DNA of 64,000 nucleotides from Rhabdophis nuchalis (lineage: Eukaryota > Chordata > Lepidosauria > Squamata > Natricidae): the NCBI GenBank assembly GCA_039707465.1, contig CM077643.1:332340419-332404418 (forward strand), given 5' to 3'. Below the pieces are notes generated by a model that saw nothing but the letters and a program-made list of their open reading frames with translations, ran no database searches and was not told where the DNA came from. Below are positions 1-10,959 of this stretch, piece after piece. How positions within the stretch are numbered: the stretch's first letter is position 1; each line of letters starts with the position of its first letter. Made by a program: the position numbers and the translations under genes.

Positions 1-579
1 CTGAATCAATACAATACAATACAATACAATAGCAGAGTTGGAAGGGACCTTGTAGGTCTTCTAGTCCAACCCCCTGCATGGGCAGGAACCTTATACCATT
101 TCAGACAAATGGCTGTCTAACATCTTTTTAAAGACTTCCAGGGTTGGGGCATTCACAACTGCTGGAGGCAAGCTGTTCCAGAGGTTAATTGTTCTTACTG
201 TTAGGAAATTTCTCCTTAGTTCTAAGTTGCTTCTCTCCTTGGTTAGTTTCCACCCATTGCTCCTTGTCCTGCCCCCAGGTGCCTTGGAGAAAAGTTTGAC
301 TCCCTCTTCTTTGTGGCACCCTCTGAGATATCGGAACACTGCTATCATGTCTCCCCTGGTCCTTCTCTTCATCAAACTAGACATACCCAGCTCCTGCAGC
401 TGTTCTTCATATGTCTTAGTCTCCAGTCCTCTAATCATCTTGGTTGCTCTTCTCTGCACTCTTTCCAGAGTCTCCACGTCTTTCTGGATTTGATTTTTTT
501 GCAACAAACTCTTGACAGATTCTATGAGATAGGGAGGATGCCTTTGATAGTAGGAGGAATGACAAAAAAATACATACAC
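1..579 (-). mobile_element. CR1 LINE, 3' end with C-terminal coding fragment
   Basis: The minus strand from about 525 down to the stop at 91 encodes the C-terminus of a CR1-type reverse transcriptase. Visible family motifs are LERVQRRATKMIRGLE, YEEQLQELGM, RRTRGDMIAVFRYL, and NLWNSLPPAVVNAPTLEVFKK, in the usual CR1 order. The short 3' UTR (about 31-90) contains the CR1-like stretch ggaccttgtaggtcttctag and ends in tandem ACAAT units (7-30). The copy is 5'-truncated: endonuclease and catalytic RT are absent. The residues before LERVQ may be flanking DNA, because the longest frame starts on GTG. It is a dead LINE fragment, not a host gene. Confidence 0.88.
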
Positions 580-1257
580 TTGGCTCAGTTGGTGCTTTCA
601 TACTACTCTGAATCTACTCTCCTTTTCATCAACTAACAACATGATTGTTATTAGAGTTACATAGTATAAAAATATGCTTGGAATTCCATATTTGCTATTG
701 GAATATCAGATTTCTGGCTACTGTCATATTTATTGGGAAAACACAAAGGCTAAATAATAATAGCGAAAATACTTAGCATTTCTGACATTGCCCATAATTG
801 AACAGCCTGTGCAGCAGATCTACGAAGAAAATAGGCTGGCTTTGAACAATTACACTGATTCAGACAATATCTTTTCACTTTTTTCTTAAAAGCTGAAATC
901 TATGGAAGTTGATCAAAGTCTTGTTCAATAATAGTTATGATTATGATGAAAATGATGGGTTATCAAGATGAGACAGAGATGCTTCTAGCCAATTAGATCA
1001 AGATATTATTAATCATATTAGCACTCATTTTGGAGCAAAAGGCAAGATATAAATCTAATAATATATGAATACTTTTCCTAGCTTCATCCCACCATGTAAT
1101 GCTATCTTATCTAGCACATGCCAAGTGATGTACAAGACATTGGGTACATTCAAAGCTTATTTCTCTAAACATTCAAATGTTTCCCTTTTCATAGATTGCA
1201 ACAATATATAAAAAGACATACTTCATATATACAGTATATGAAGTCTCTAGATATGAA
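580..1257. other. No recognisable feature
   Basis: AT-rich sequence with no long frame and no repeat I recognise. A short palindrome around acttcatatatacagtatat (about 1218-1244) is probably chance. Confidence 0.5.
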
Positions 1258-2110
1258 GTCTATAGTCCTCGACTTTCAACAGTTTATTTAGTGATTGTTC
1301 CAAGTTACAGCAGCACTGAAAAAAGTGACTTATTACTGTTTTCACACTTATGACCATTACAGCATCCCCATGGTCACATGATCAAAATTTGAATGTTGGC
1401 AACTGAGTCATTTTTATGACAGTTGCAGTGTCCTGATGTAATGTGATCCCCTTTTAGGACCTTCTGACAAGCAAAGTCAAAATGGAGAAGTCAGATTCAT
1501 TAACAACCATGCTACTAATTTAACAACTGCAGTGATTTACTTGACAACTGTGGCAAGCAAGGTCATAAAATAGGGCCAATCTCACTTAAGAACTGTCTCA
1601 AGAAACTTTTGGGCTCAAAAAAATAATAAAGAATACCTTTGGGGGGAAATAGACTTAATTTATAGAATTAACTCAGCATATGCTAGAATAAATGAAGTCC
1701 CCAGAGAGATTCATATTAAATTTTTAAGAAGGTCCACACGGGACGAGATACTGAGGGCGCAACAAGAGAGGCCTTTGAAGTATGAACCAAAAGACATTTC
1801 CATATTGAAGCAGATTCTAAAAAAAAAATCAGAGAAGCGAGAAGGAAATATTCCTTCTTGTCAAAAAAATTATACAAAAACGGGATCTGGGTCAAATGGT
1901 TAATGCCTGAAGGAATGTTGGTATTCTGGGATGGAGGCAGGATTAGAATTAAAACAACAGGGGAGGCGGAGGCCTTTCTCAAAAAACACTCCTCAATCCT
2001 GGGAGACGAAGAAGAAGGAACTGGAGGAGCCATGGCCCTGCCCACTGGGGGGGAGGGAGGAAGAAGACGTAATAGCAAAGAGACTCAGATCTCAAAAATA
2101 ATTAACTTTG

Positions 2111-2977
2111 GGACTTCCGGTTCCGACTCCTGCGGCGACGAGCGAGCCTAGCGCTCGCTCGCCGTTTTGTTGCTTTTTCTGCCCCCCCACGGGGGCGAGA
2201 TGCCCCTTTTTTGGGGGTCTCCCGTAGGGCCGGCTCGGCAGGGATGCCCCCCCTCACGGCGGTGGGGGAGGCGACCCTTTTGCCGCGGCTTAGGTGAAGG
2301 AGAACATGCTGCGGGGGGTTCTCCCTTCGCCAACGGCTGTCGGCACCATTCACTTTAATGAAGAGGGCTGAGCGGAAGAGATTGGAAGGCTTGCTGAGGC
2401 TTCAGCTGCGAGGGAGAGTGAGTTTTAAAAAGACTTTTTTTCCTTGCTGCCAGCCAGGCTGAATGGACTGGGAGGGGGGTGTTTGTTTTCAAAAAAAAAC
2501 CCTCGGACTTAAGCGGCACTTTAAAATGGCTTCTCTGGAAGAGAAAGCGGAAATCTTAAATCCGGACTGTCTCTAACAAGGGAAAGTGGTATGCGGCTAC
2601 TTGCAACATTGTGTCTAGGTCTGTCTGGTTAAAAAAAAAATTTTTTTTTTCTACTCTCTCCTCTGGGCTCTGAGATGGGCGGTGGAAAGTGGCTTTTCTT
2701 TGTCCCTGCCTGACTATTTTAATTATGGAAAATTTCCAGCGTCTTTTTACAATTGGGACTCTCTCTGGATATTAATGAAGAATTTTTTTCTTGTTGGATT
2801 TGTGGTTCCTTTCTGGATTACCTTCGTTATTATAACTATTGAGTTGGAAAATTGTCTCTCTCTTGGTTCCTGAATTTTACAACGTTCCAACCTTGATCTG
2901 AACTTTTGGCTCCCGGTTAGTCTCACCAGCCCCACCCTGAAAACGCCATTTTGGTGGCACTAACTCTAACAGTTAAG
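2111..2977 (+). promoter_or_regulatory. GC-rich 5' UTR, probable internal promoter of the L1-like element
   Basis: The first 250 bases (2111-2360) are strongly GC- and CpG-rich, beginning ggacttccggttccgactcc, in sharp contrast with the AT-rich surroundings. The ttccgg core resembles an ETS-type site. L1 elements carry their promoter in the 5' UTR, so this is the expected place; promoter activity itself is inference. The rest (2361-2977) has A/T homopolymer runs and no long frame. Confidence 0.5.
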
Positions 2978-3826
2978 ATGGCTCAAGAAACAGCACTGAC
3001 AAGTTTAGAACAACGGATGGCTTCTCTTGAAACTGTTATACAAACTTTGGTTCAAGAAATTCAGGCCCAGCGGGCAGAAAACATCATTTTCAAGAAGGAG
3101 CTATTGGACACACGGAAGCAAATGCTGGAAATCACACAGAAGACTGAAGAATTGGAAGGGGGGCTGGTGGGGGTTAAGGGAGAGATTAAAAATGTTACTA
3201 AAGAGGTTGAGGAAACAAGTGGGCATGTGTCTAGGATTGATATGGAAAGAATGACATATTTTTTGAGATTTCAGAATGTTTTTGAGCAACCTGGTGAATG
3301 CCTCCCTGATCTTATGAGCACAATTTTAGCAGACTATTTACAAAAACCTAAGGATGAGATCAGGGGGGACATTGACCTAGCCTATAGAATTAACTCAGCA
3401 TATGCCAGGATAAACGAAGTGCCTAGAGAGATACATGTGAAATTTGTTAGAAGGTCAACCAGAGAGGAAATCTTGAAGGCGCAGAGAGGGAACCCTTTAA
3501 TTTACCAACAAAAAATGGTCACTATCTTGAAGCAGATTCCTAGAAAGATTCGAGAAGCAAGGAGGAAATTTTCCTTCTTGTCTAAAATTTTATTTGATCA
3601 TGGGATTTGGTTCAAGTGGGTGACACCCGAAGGGATGCTGGTGTTCTGGGAAGGAGGAAGAGTGAGGATTAAAACAGTTGCTGAGGTGGAAGCCTTTTTT
3701 AAAAAACATTCCTCTGCCCTGGGGGAAGATCCAGGGGGGACGGAGGGGGCCACGGCCCCGCCCGCTGGGGGCCAGGGAGGGGAAAAAGAAGATACAATAG
3801 CCAAGAGACTTAGATCGAAAAAATAA
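2978..3826 (+). CDS. L1-type ORF1 protein (RNA-binding retrotransposon chaperone), intact
   Basis: A 282-residue frame. The chosen start is the ATG at 2978 (aagATGg, good Kozak context); the frame is open from a TTG at 2951 but that is unlikely to be used. Residues about 6-90 are heptad-like, rich in E/K/Q and L/I (SLEQRMASLETVIQTLVQEI), a predicted coiled coil for trimer formation. Residues about 93-175 resemble the L1 ORF1p RRM (YFLRFQNVFE; DLAYRINSAYARINEVPREI). Residues about 180-250 match the C-terminal domain (ILKQIPRKIREARRKFSFL; FKWVTPEGMLVFW; EVEAFFKKHSS). The tail is rich in G, P and E and ends in KRLRSKK. In L1, this protein coats the RNA and acts as a nucleic-acid chaperone. No ORF2 follows. 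The family assignment rests on motifs seen by eye. Confidence 0.85.
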   Translation: MAQETALTSLEQRMASLETVIQTLVQEIQAQRAENIIFKKELLDTRKQMLEITQKTEELEGGLVGVKGEIKNVTKEVEETSGHVSRIDMERMTYFLRFQNVFEQPGECLPDLMSTILADYLQKPKDEIRGDIDLAYRINSAYARINEVPREIHVKFVRRSTREEILKAQRGNPLIYQQKMVTILKQIPRKIREARRKFSFLSKILFDHGIWFKWVTPEGMLVFWEGGRVRIKTVAEVEAFFKKHSSALGEDPGGTEGATAPPAGGQGGEKEDTIAKRLRSKK

Positions 3827-4691
3827 CTTTGCCTTGATTTTCCTGAACAATTTTGCATAATATTTTCTGGATTTTTTGTAAATGTCTGACAGCATGGAAT
3901 TGAGAATTTAGGTATATGTACTTGCTTTTACCTTGTAGTGTTATGAAAAATGCTTTTTTTTTGTTATTTTTTTATTGTGTATTTTGAGGTCTCGGAAGGG
4001 CCGACGACTCTGACGTGAATGCTCTCAAAATTTCTTTGTATCCCTTACCCTACCCTATAGAAAAAATGTAAAACCAATAAAACTTTTTCAATATAAAAAA
4101 ATAATAATAATTAACTTTGAATTACTGTAATTCCTGAAACGGATGTTAATGTAAAACTAAAGATTGAATGCACGAATTCTAAAATGTGATATATATATAT
4201 ATATCTTACCGCTATTTACTTAACAATATGTTATATGAAGACCCGGATGTAACCACCATTTCTGACATGGAAGCTCTAAAATATATATTGTAAACCCTAC
4301 ATACCCTTTTCCCCTATTATAATTTGTAAAACCAATAAAATTCTTTTGGAAAAAAAAGAAAGAAACTTTTGGGCTCAATTGAGGTCGTAAGTCAAGGATT
4401 ATCTGTACATACTTTGGAATAGCAACTATCAGAGCTTAGAAGTGTTACACTAAAATTCTTAGTCTTATGCCATTTGGAGATTTTGAGAGTTGTATTTCAA
4501 CACATTGGGAAGGTATGAGGTTGGAGAAGGCTACCATAGTTGATGCTGAGAACTACAATTGCCAGTATTCTTTAACGAAAGTAATGTCTATGTGCCAGAG
4601 TAGAAACATTATTATTAACTGCCTGAAGAAAACTTTCAGATAATGGACACTTTCCCCAAAAAACTTTAAAGAAAGATCAGAAGTACACATC

Positions 4692-5433
4692 TATAGGCTA
4701 GGTCTATTCTATAGACCTAGCCTATAGAATAAATTCTGCATATGCCAGGATAAATGAAGTACCTAGAGAGATACATGTTAAATTTGTTAGAAGGTCGACC
4801 AGAGAGGAAATCCTGAAAGTGCAAAGGGGGGGTCCGTTAATTTACCAACAAAAGGAGGTTACCACCTTGAAGCAGATCCCTAGAAAGATTAGAGAATCGA
4901 GAAGGAAATTTTCCTTCTTGTCCAAAAAGTTGTTTGATCACGGGATCTGGTTCAAGTGGGTGACGCCCGAAGGGATGCTGGTGTTCTGGGAAGGAGGAAG
5001 AGTGAGGATTAAAACAGTTGCTGAGGCGGAAGCCTTTCTTAAAAAACACTCCTCTGCCCTGGGGGAAGATTCAGGGGGGACGGAGGGAGCCACGGCCCCG
5101 CCCGCTGGGGGCCCGGAGGGTGAGATAGAAGACCCAATAGCCAAGAGACTTAGATCAAAAAAATAACTTTGCTTTGATTTTTGAGTAATATTGTATAACA
5201 TGTGTATCTGGATTTTTGTAAATGACTGACAGCATAGAATTGAGAACTTAGAAACATGTACTTGTTTTCACTTTGTAGTGTTATGAACAATGTTTTGTTA
5301 TTGATTTATATTGAAGTTCCAGAAGGGCCGACGACTTTGACGTGAATGCTCTCAAAAAATTTTCTGTATCCCTTACCCCACCCTATTGAAAAACTGTAAA
5401 ACCAATAAAACTTTTTCAATATAAAAAAAAAGA
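4692..5433 (+). mobile_element. Third ORF1-only L1-like copy, 5'-truncated with a small 5' inversion
   Basis: A perfect 13-bp target duplication, agaagtacacatc, lies at 4679-4691 and 5434-5446. Coding sequence from about 4713 to 5166 is nearly the same as residues 143-282 of the intact ORF1 and keeps the frame from 4819 (PRKIRESRRKFSFLSKKLF; PEGMLVFWEGG). It is followed by the same 3' UTR with gaagggccgacgact (5322-5336) and an A-rich tail. At the 5' edge, 4690-4705 is the exact reverse complement of 4713-4728, a 16-bp hairpin arm pair that looks like a tiny 5' inversion of the kind made by twin priming. ORF1 again runs directly into the 3' UTR with no ORF2. Confidence 0.87.
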
Positions 5434-5446
5434 AGAAGTACACATC

Positions 5447-7029
5447 CAATTCTGAATCAAGCCAGAGTTGGTCCATCATTACTTTGAATACACTCTTCTA
5501 TTTTAAACATTAATTAGTGATGAGAGAACCCCCTGGGCTCAGTTCATAATTAGGTGTAGCTAATTGAGCAATTTTCTTCAACTCTGGAAAATATATTTTC
5601 AAGCCTAATTACATATCAGCTTGAAGTCCCTTGGGCTCATGAGGACAATGAGTTCTATTCCCCAACTCTTTCCCTCAAATTCTGCTACTTTCTGAGTTGT
5701 TGCTACAGAACTGGTATAAAAAGAAGACAAAAGAGAACTATTACATATTTCTCTTTGTGTCTTTTGTACTTGCAACACCTTTACAGGTGTTGACCTCTGA
5801 CATCAAGTGCCAGAGCAAACACAATAACCTATGGATCCTGATGAGAGACTCACCAAATAATGTGATAGAAACGAAGAATATGAGAAAGATAATATGGTAA
5901 TATTCTTCAAGCCAGTATCAGATAAGCCACTAAGAATAGTGTACATAAGGTAATGAGTGTGAGGAGTTACTTTTATTTGGGTCAGGTTAACACATAGGCA
6001 GGTTTTATGTTGATTGTCATCAATCAGAACAATTCATTCCCTTTTTTGACCAAGGAATTGCAAAATGCAAAAAAAATCCCCAGATTTATATTGGATGCCT
6101 TGTACATGTATATTAATAATTCTCTGTCGTCAGCTGACTAAACAATGATATATTTTTAGAAGTAATACAGACTTTCATCGCCTTCGTGAATATAATACTT
6201 AATTAATTGATCAAACTTTTTTCTATATCTGGAAGATCCAGTAACTACATCAATCTAAATTCTATAGACAAGTGTGAAGTCTGTCTTTCTCTTTTTTACT
6301 TAATATGTAGAAAGAAAGATCCAGGAAAACTGTATCTCTTTTATGTACAAAGAAGAATTAGTTTACATATATGCAAATGTGATAATATGCATTTAAATTA
6401 ACATCTAGCAGTTTATTTAACAGTTGATAAACATAGAAAATGAAGCATTTAAACTAGGCTCCAAAAAGACGCTCAGAAAGTATATGAGTAAAAATGCAAT
6501 CTTTCTTTGCCATTCTTTAAAGAAGTTCTGTCTTTTCCTGGATCATCTGGGAGCACCATCCACACAGTCTTGAGAAAAGACATGGTTGCTTTGAAGATAA
6601 TTGCTAAGCTCCAAAACACAGTTTTGGGAATCAAGTCTGGGGAGCTACACAATCCTGATACAAGCTAAAAGTTAACCACATTTTTAATTGTTCTCTAAAG
6701 AAACTCCCAGAAGTAAAATACTTATTCAACTATGGAAGGTGATGAGTTATTCAGATGGTTGTCTCATTATGGTAATTGCATTCCAAATATCAGAAGAGTA
6801 AGAAGTTGAGTAAGGCTAACAAAAATGTATGTCCTTCCAACTCTGTAACAGTAAAGTGTGCAATGTCCGATTTTGTACCTTTATTGCTGTGTGAAAAAAG
6901 AGAGGATTCTATTTATCCCTGTATGAAATCTCTACACAACAAGAAATAAATTATTTCATCACTTTGAAGTCTTCCCTAGTAGAATCTATATGTTAGGAGA
7001 AGCAGAGAATTGCAGTATTATTATCCAGG
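5447..7029. other. No recognisable feature
   Basis: AT-rich sequence without convincing coding frames or repeat families. The small frames here (for example 5697-5900 and 6207-6401) have no recognisable protein character. Confidence 0.5.
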
Positions 7030-9450
7030 CCAGAGTAAGGGCGTTTTTGTCTCTGGCCAGTGGACGAGTGATCTTGGGTTAGGGGAATTAGTCATCGAAT
7101 CCCTGTCATGGTCAGATCACTCTCTCCTTTGGCTTGACTTTCCAACCACTGCACCCCAGAAGTAACGAGATGGTTCCGCCTCAGGCACCTGATGGACCCA
7201 GAGAGGTTCCAGACGGAACTTGGGCCAATACCCGAGACCCGGCAACTCGACTGAGGACCTAGTGGCCGCCTGGAATAGTGCGGCCATGGGGCCCCTGGAT
7301 TGGGTCGTGCCCTTGCGGCCTCTTACTCGGCACCGATCCACCTTGGCTCCTTGGTTCTCTGAGGAGCTGAAGGCGATGAAACGCCGAAGGAGATGTCTAG
7401 AGAGCGTTTGGAGGTCCACTCGCTCCGAATCTGACCAGACACAGGTAAGGTCGCATTTGCGGACCTACCTTGTGGCAATAAAAGTGGCGAAACAGAATTA
7501 TCTCTCCGCTCTTATCACGTCTGCAGATAACCGCCCTGCCACCCTGTTTAGAGTGACCCGCTCCCTCCTTCATCAGAGGGCGCGGGAAGCTCCCTTTCAA
7601 GGTCATGCAGAGAAATTTGGATGTTATCTGCATGATAAAATCGTTCAGATTCGGGATGAGTTAGCCTCTGATTGGTTTAGTCTGGGCGGGCTGACGGAGG
7701 CAGGTCCTGAGACTGTTGTTTGGGAAGAGTGCGATCCTGTGACTCCTGAGAACATGGACAGGATACTGGGGCGACTGAATGCCACCACATGTTTATTGGA
7801 CCCGTGTCCCTCCTGGCTAGTACTGGCCTCCCGGGAGGTTACATGAGGCTGGCTCCAGGGAATTGTCAATGCTTCTTTGAGTGAGGGGTTTTTACCGACC
7901 GCCTTGAAAGAGGCGTTGGTGAGACCCCTCCTCAAGAAGCCCTCCCTGGACCCAGCTGTGTTGGCCGTCCTGTCTCCAACCTTCGCTTTCTTGCGAAGGT
8001 TGTTGAGAGTGTGGTGGCGCGACAGTTCCCCCAGCACCTGGAGGAAACTGTCTATCTGGACTTGCACCAGTCGGGTTTCTGGCCTGGGCACAGCACAGAG
8101 ACGCCATTGGTCGCGTTGGTGGATGATCTCTGGAGGGCTCAGGATAGAGGCTGTTCCTCTATCCTGGTTCTATTAGATCTCTCAGCGGCTTTCGATACCA
8201 TCGACCATGGTATCATGTTGCGCCAGCTGGAGGGGTTGGGGTTGGAGGGCACCGTTATACAATGGTTTTCCTCCTACCTCTCCGACCTGTCGCAATTTGT
8301 GTTGGCAGGAGGGCAGAGGTCGATGTCGAGGCCCCTCACATGTGGGGTGCCTCAGGGGTCGGTCCTCTCACCCCTCCTGTTCAACATCTATATGAAGCCG
8401 CTGGGTGAGATCATCTGTGGTTTGGGGGTAGAGTTCCATCAGTACGCTGATGACACCCAGCTGTACATCTCTACCTCAGACCACCCCAACGATGCCGTCG
8501 AAGTGATGCCCTGGTGTCTGGAAGCCGTGCGAGTCTGGATGGGGAGAAACAGGCTTCGACTCAACCCGTCCAAGACCGAGTGGCTGTGGTTTCCGGCGTC
8601 ATGATATAGCCAGCTGGCTCCATTTCTGGCTATGGGGGGCAAGTCACTGGCTCCCGCGGAGAGGGCCCGCAATCTGGGCATCCTCCTGGACTCTCAGCTG
8701 TCTTTGGACAGCTGTGGCCAGGGGGGCTTTTTGTCAGGTTTACCTGTTATGCCAGTTGTGCCCCTTTCTAGATCGTGACACTCTACACACGGTCACTCAA
8801 GCTCTTGTCATCTCCCGCCTGGACTCTTGTAACGCTCTCTATATGAGGCACCCGGAGGCCCCAGCTAGTTCAGAATTCGGCCCTGCGGGGGATTTTGGGG
8901 GCCTCGAGATGCTCCCTTGTAACACCTCTTCTGCGTGAGCTGCACTGTCTGCCTGTGGCTTTCCGGGTGCACTTCAAGGTGTTAGTAACCACCTTTAAAG
9001 TGCTCCATAGCATGGGACCTGGTTATTTGCAGGACCGCCTCCTACCACATACCTTCCTCCGACTTGTTCGCTCCCACAGAGGGGGCCTCCTCAGGGTGCC
9101 GTCGGCTGGGCAATGCCGGCTAGCGACTCCTAGGGGGAGAGCCTTCTCTGTGGCAGCCCCTGCCCTCTGGAATGACCTACCCCTCGACCTACGTACAACC
9201 ACAGACCTACACCTCTTTCACCGGGCATTGAAAACACATCTATTCCATGTGGCCAGCCTGGCGTAGTTTTTAAATTTGGCTTTCAATAGGGGTTTTACTG
9301 TGATTTTAGTGTAGGCATTTTAGTTTAATTTATTTTTAAGATGTTTTTATTGTATTTGTTGTTTATTGTCGTTTTATTAGTGCCTGTTCACTGCCCTGAG
9401 TCCCGCAAGGGAGATAGGGTGGTATATAAATACGAATAAAATAAAAATGA
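7030..9450 (+). mobile_element. L2-like LINE, 5'-truncated and frameshifted (EN end, RT, C-terminus, 3' UTR)
   Basis: The longest L2-like copy here. Near 7110-7135 it encodes SWSDHSLLWLDF, the C-terminal motif of an APE endonuclease. A linker follows (7220-7846) until a stop near 7843. RT is clear at 8011-8604: [52 protein letters not shown] and the catalytic YADD at 8443-8454, then LNPSKTEW. After more frame breaks the C-terminal domain is at 8895-9266 (ELHCLPVAFRVHFKVL, GRAFSVAAPALWNDLP). The 3' UTR ends in the tail cactgccctgagtcccgcaa with an AATAAA-rich end. At least three disruptions make it inactive. CR1/L2 supergroup is certain; L2 rather than a sister clade is likely. Confidence 0.88.
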
Positions 9451-10807
9451 AACAAAATCAAAATCGAAAGGGTATTATTAAAGGAAAAGAGAAAACCAGC
9501 CAAGAAAATCTATTCTAGACAATTAAAATCAAGAAATGGGTAACTTCCATTGACTGCATTTGAACAGCTTGGGAAATGGTAATAATGAAGCTGTAGGAGT
9601 TCATTTACATGACACATTCAATGAACTTTTGTATTGAAATAATCAGATAAATACTCTTCCTTTACTGAGTGTATGTCTCTTTAATGCTACAATAATACAT
9701 TATGTTTATTTACTATAAAAAGAGGCACTTGGAACCAGTAAATAAATGATTGTCAAAGGCCCATCAAGTATCAAGGGAAATATAAGAGGAAAGTTAGATG
9801 TAAATACAAGATACCACCTATCTTGCACTGGTAGGCCTGGTCCCAGTTTTGCAGGTATCATTTGAAAATCTACATTCTATAGTCTTCCTCTCCTACTGCC
9901 TATATGGACAAAGTATAAAGTATGTTTGTGGTGATGTCAGAGGTATATTGGTTGGAGATGTGAATAGGTGCATATTACTGTGTATTTATAGTACTTTCAG
10001 GAAAAAAATGAGTCATAGAAACCTTTGACCTAGAGCATGAAAATATAAATGTTCAAAATATTGTAGAAAAGAAATGAACTTTAAAAAAAAATTCAAATAA
10101 GCTATTAGCATTCTCCCCATTAAACCCACTTATTTTTTATTAGAAAAATGATCAAGGACAATAGGGAAGGCTGACTTTAACAAACACATTGATGAATGAA
10201 GGAAAGGTAGGATAGTAATTCCTCCCCTCCTCATTCCTGTTACCCAGCAGCTGATACTCAGACATCTCAGATAATAAAGGATATATATGACTATCAAGAT
10301 TGGTAGCCACTGATAACTGTATCTTCCACAAATTTATCAAATCTCCTATTAAAGCCATCAAGTAGGTCACCATAATTCAACTGGGAGCAAATTTTACAAC
10401 GAGCTACTGAAAATGAGTGCTTTCATCTCTATTGAATTTCCCACAATTCTGCTTCATTGAATGACCTCAGGTATGATGAGAGAAAGATAAATTATTATGA
10501 GAAAGGGATACGGACAAGAATATCACCTCTTCTAGTTCAAATCTCCTCAGAGACATGGTACTCAAAGATACTTTCATCCTTTTCTTGATGGCGGTTGTCA
10601 CATCTTCGTTTCGTTTCCTTCATCCATCCATGTTACTTTACTTGCATTTACTGGCTCTCCTTTTTGAAATTTTGAATAGGTTCTCCACTTTAAACATTTG
10701 AGGGGTACCTTGAACTAAATCTTTTATAATTATTATCACTACTGAGGAATTGCAACCTAATCCAGTACAGTACACCTCATCCTGTAATGGGAAAGCAATC
10801 CTCTACT
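9451..10807. other. No recognisable feature
   Basis: AT-rich DNA; no coding signal or repeat family recognised. Confidence 0.5.
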
Positions 10808-10815
10808 GTCTAAAA

Positions 10816-10951
10816 CAGGGGTTTCCCAAACTTGGCAACTTGAAGACTTGTGGACTTCAACTCCCAGAATTCTCCAGCCAGCTCTGGAGGATGGAGAATT
10901 CTGGGAGTTGAAGTCCACAAGTTTTCATGTTGCCAAGTTTGGGAACCCCTG
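10816..10951. mobile_element. hAT-type palindromic MITE with perfect 8-bp target duplication
   Basis: A 136-bp near-perfect palindrome from caggggtttcccaaacttgg to ccaagtttgggaacccctg, with arms containing ggacttcaactcccagaatt and its complement. The flanks carry an identical 8-bp duplication, gtctaaaa, at 10808-10815 and 10952-10959. A CAGGGG terminus with an 8-bp duplication is typical of the hAT superfamily. It encodes nothing and would need a transposase in trans. Related copies are at 27329, 56437, 56936 and 63068. Confidence 0.9.
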
Positions 10952-10959
10952 GTCTAAAA

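Larger units (their letters stand above)
2111..4105 (+). mobile_element. Full-length ORF1-only L1-like retrotransposon (HAL1-like), nested
   Basis: Bounded by a perfect 14-bp target duplication, aataattaactttg, at 2097-2110 and 4106-4119. In order it holds a GC-rich 5' UTR (2111-2977), one intact ORF1 (2978-3826), a short 3' UTR (3827-4085) with a gaagggccgacgact motif, an accaataaaa polyadenylation-type signal, and an A-rich end. Total length is 1,995 bp, against more than 5 kb for a normal L1, and there is no trace of endonuclease or reverse transcriptase. Such an element must borrow an L1 ORF2 protein from elsewhere. The intact frame and perfect duplication suggest a fairly recent insertion. 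The comparison with mammalian HAL1 is mine; an independent origin is equally possible. Confidence 0.85.
1619..4360 (+). mobile_element. 5'-truncated ORF1-only L1-like element (outer copy, itself interrupted)
   Basis: Flanked by a perfect 18-bp target duplication, agaaacttttgggctcaa, at 1601-1618 and 4361-4378, which proves a target-primed insertion and fixes the ends. The left part (about 1650-2100) is a decayed second half of an L1-type ORF1: reading with frame breaks it aligns with the intact protein at 2978-3826 (PEGMLVFW, RIKTTGEAEAFLKKHSS). The ORF1 stop (about 2098) lies at the point where the second element inserted. The right part (4120-4360) is this copy's own 3' UTR, ending accaataaaattcttttgg plus an A-rich tail. 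No ORF2 lies between ORF1 and the tail. The 3' UTR differs from that of the other two copies, so it is another subfamily. Confidence 0.88.
1258..4405 (+). mobile_element. Non-autonomous TIR DNA transposon, split by LINE insertions
   Basis: The left part (1258-1618) starts near tagtcctcgactttcaac; the right end (4379-4405) reads gaggtcgtaagtcaaggatt then atctgta, whose reverse complement resembles the left end. Removing the inserted elements (1619-4378) gives an element of about 390 bp that matches the copy at 15712-16075 along its length, for example the shared ccccatggtcacatgatca and ccttctgacaagcaaagtca. No coding capacity. It closely resembles a short TIR element that I recall as common in snake genomes. 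The superfamily is uncertain; a hAT-like origin is a guess. Confidence 0.75.

Noticed and set aside
2111..2360. CpG island promoter of a host gene
   Set aside because: It begins exactly at the target-duplication boundary of the L1-like element and leads into its ORF1, so it belongs to the element.
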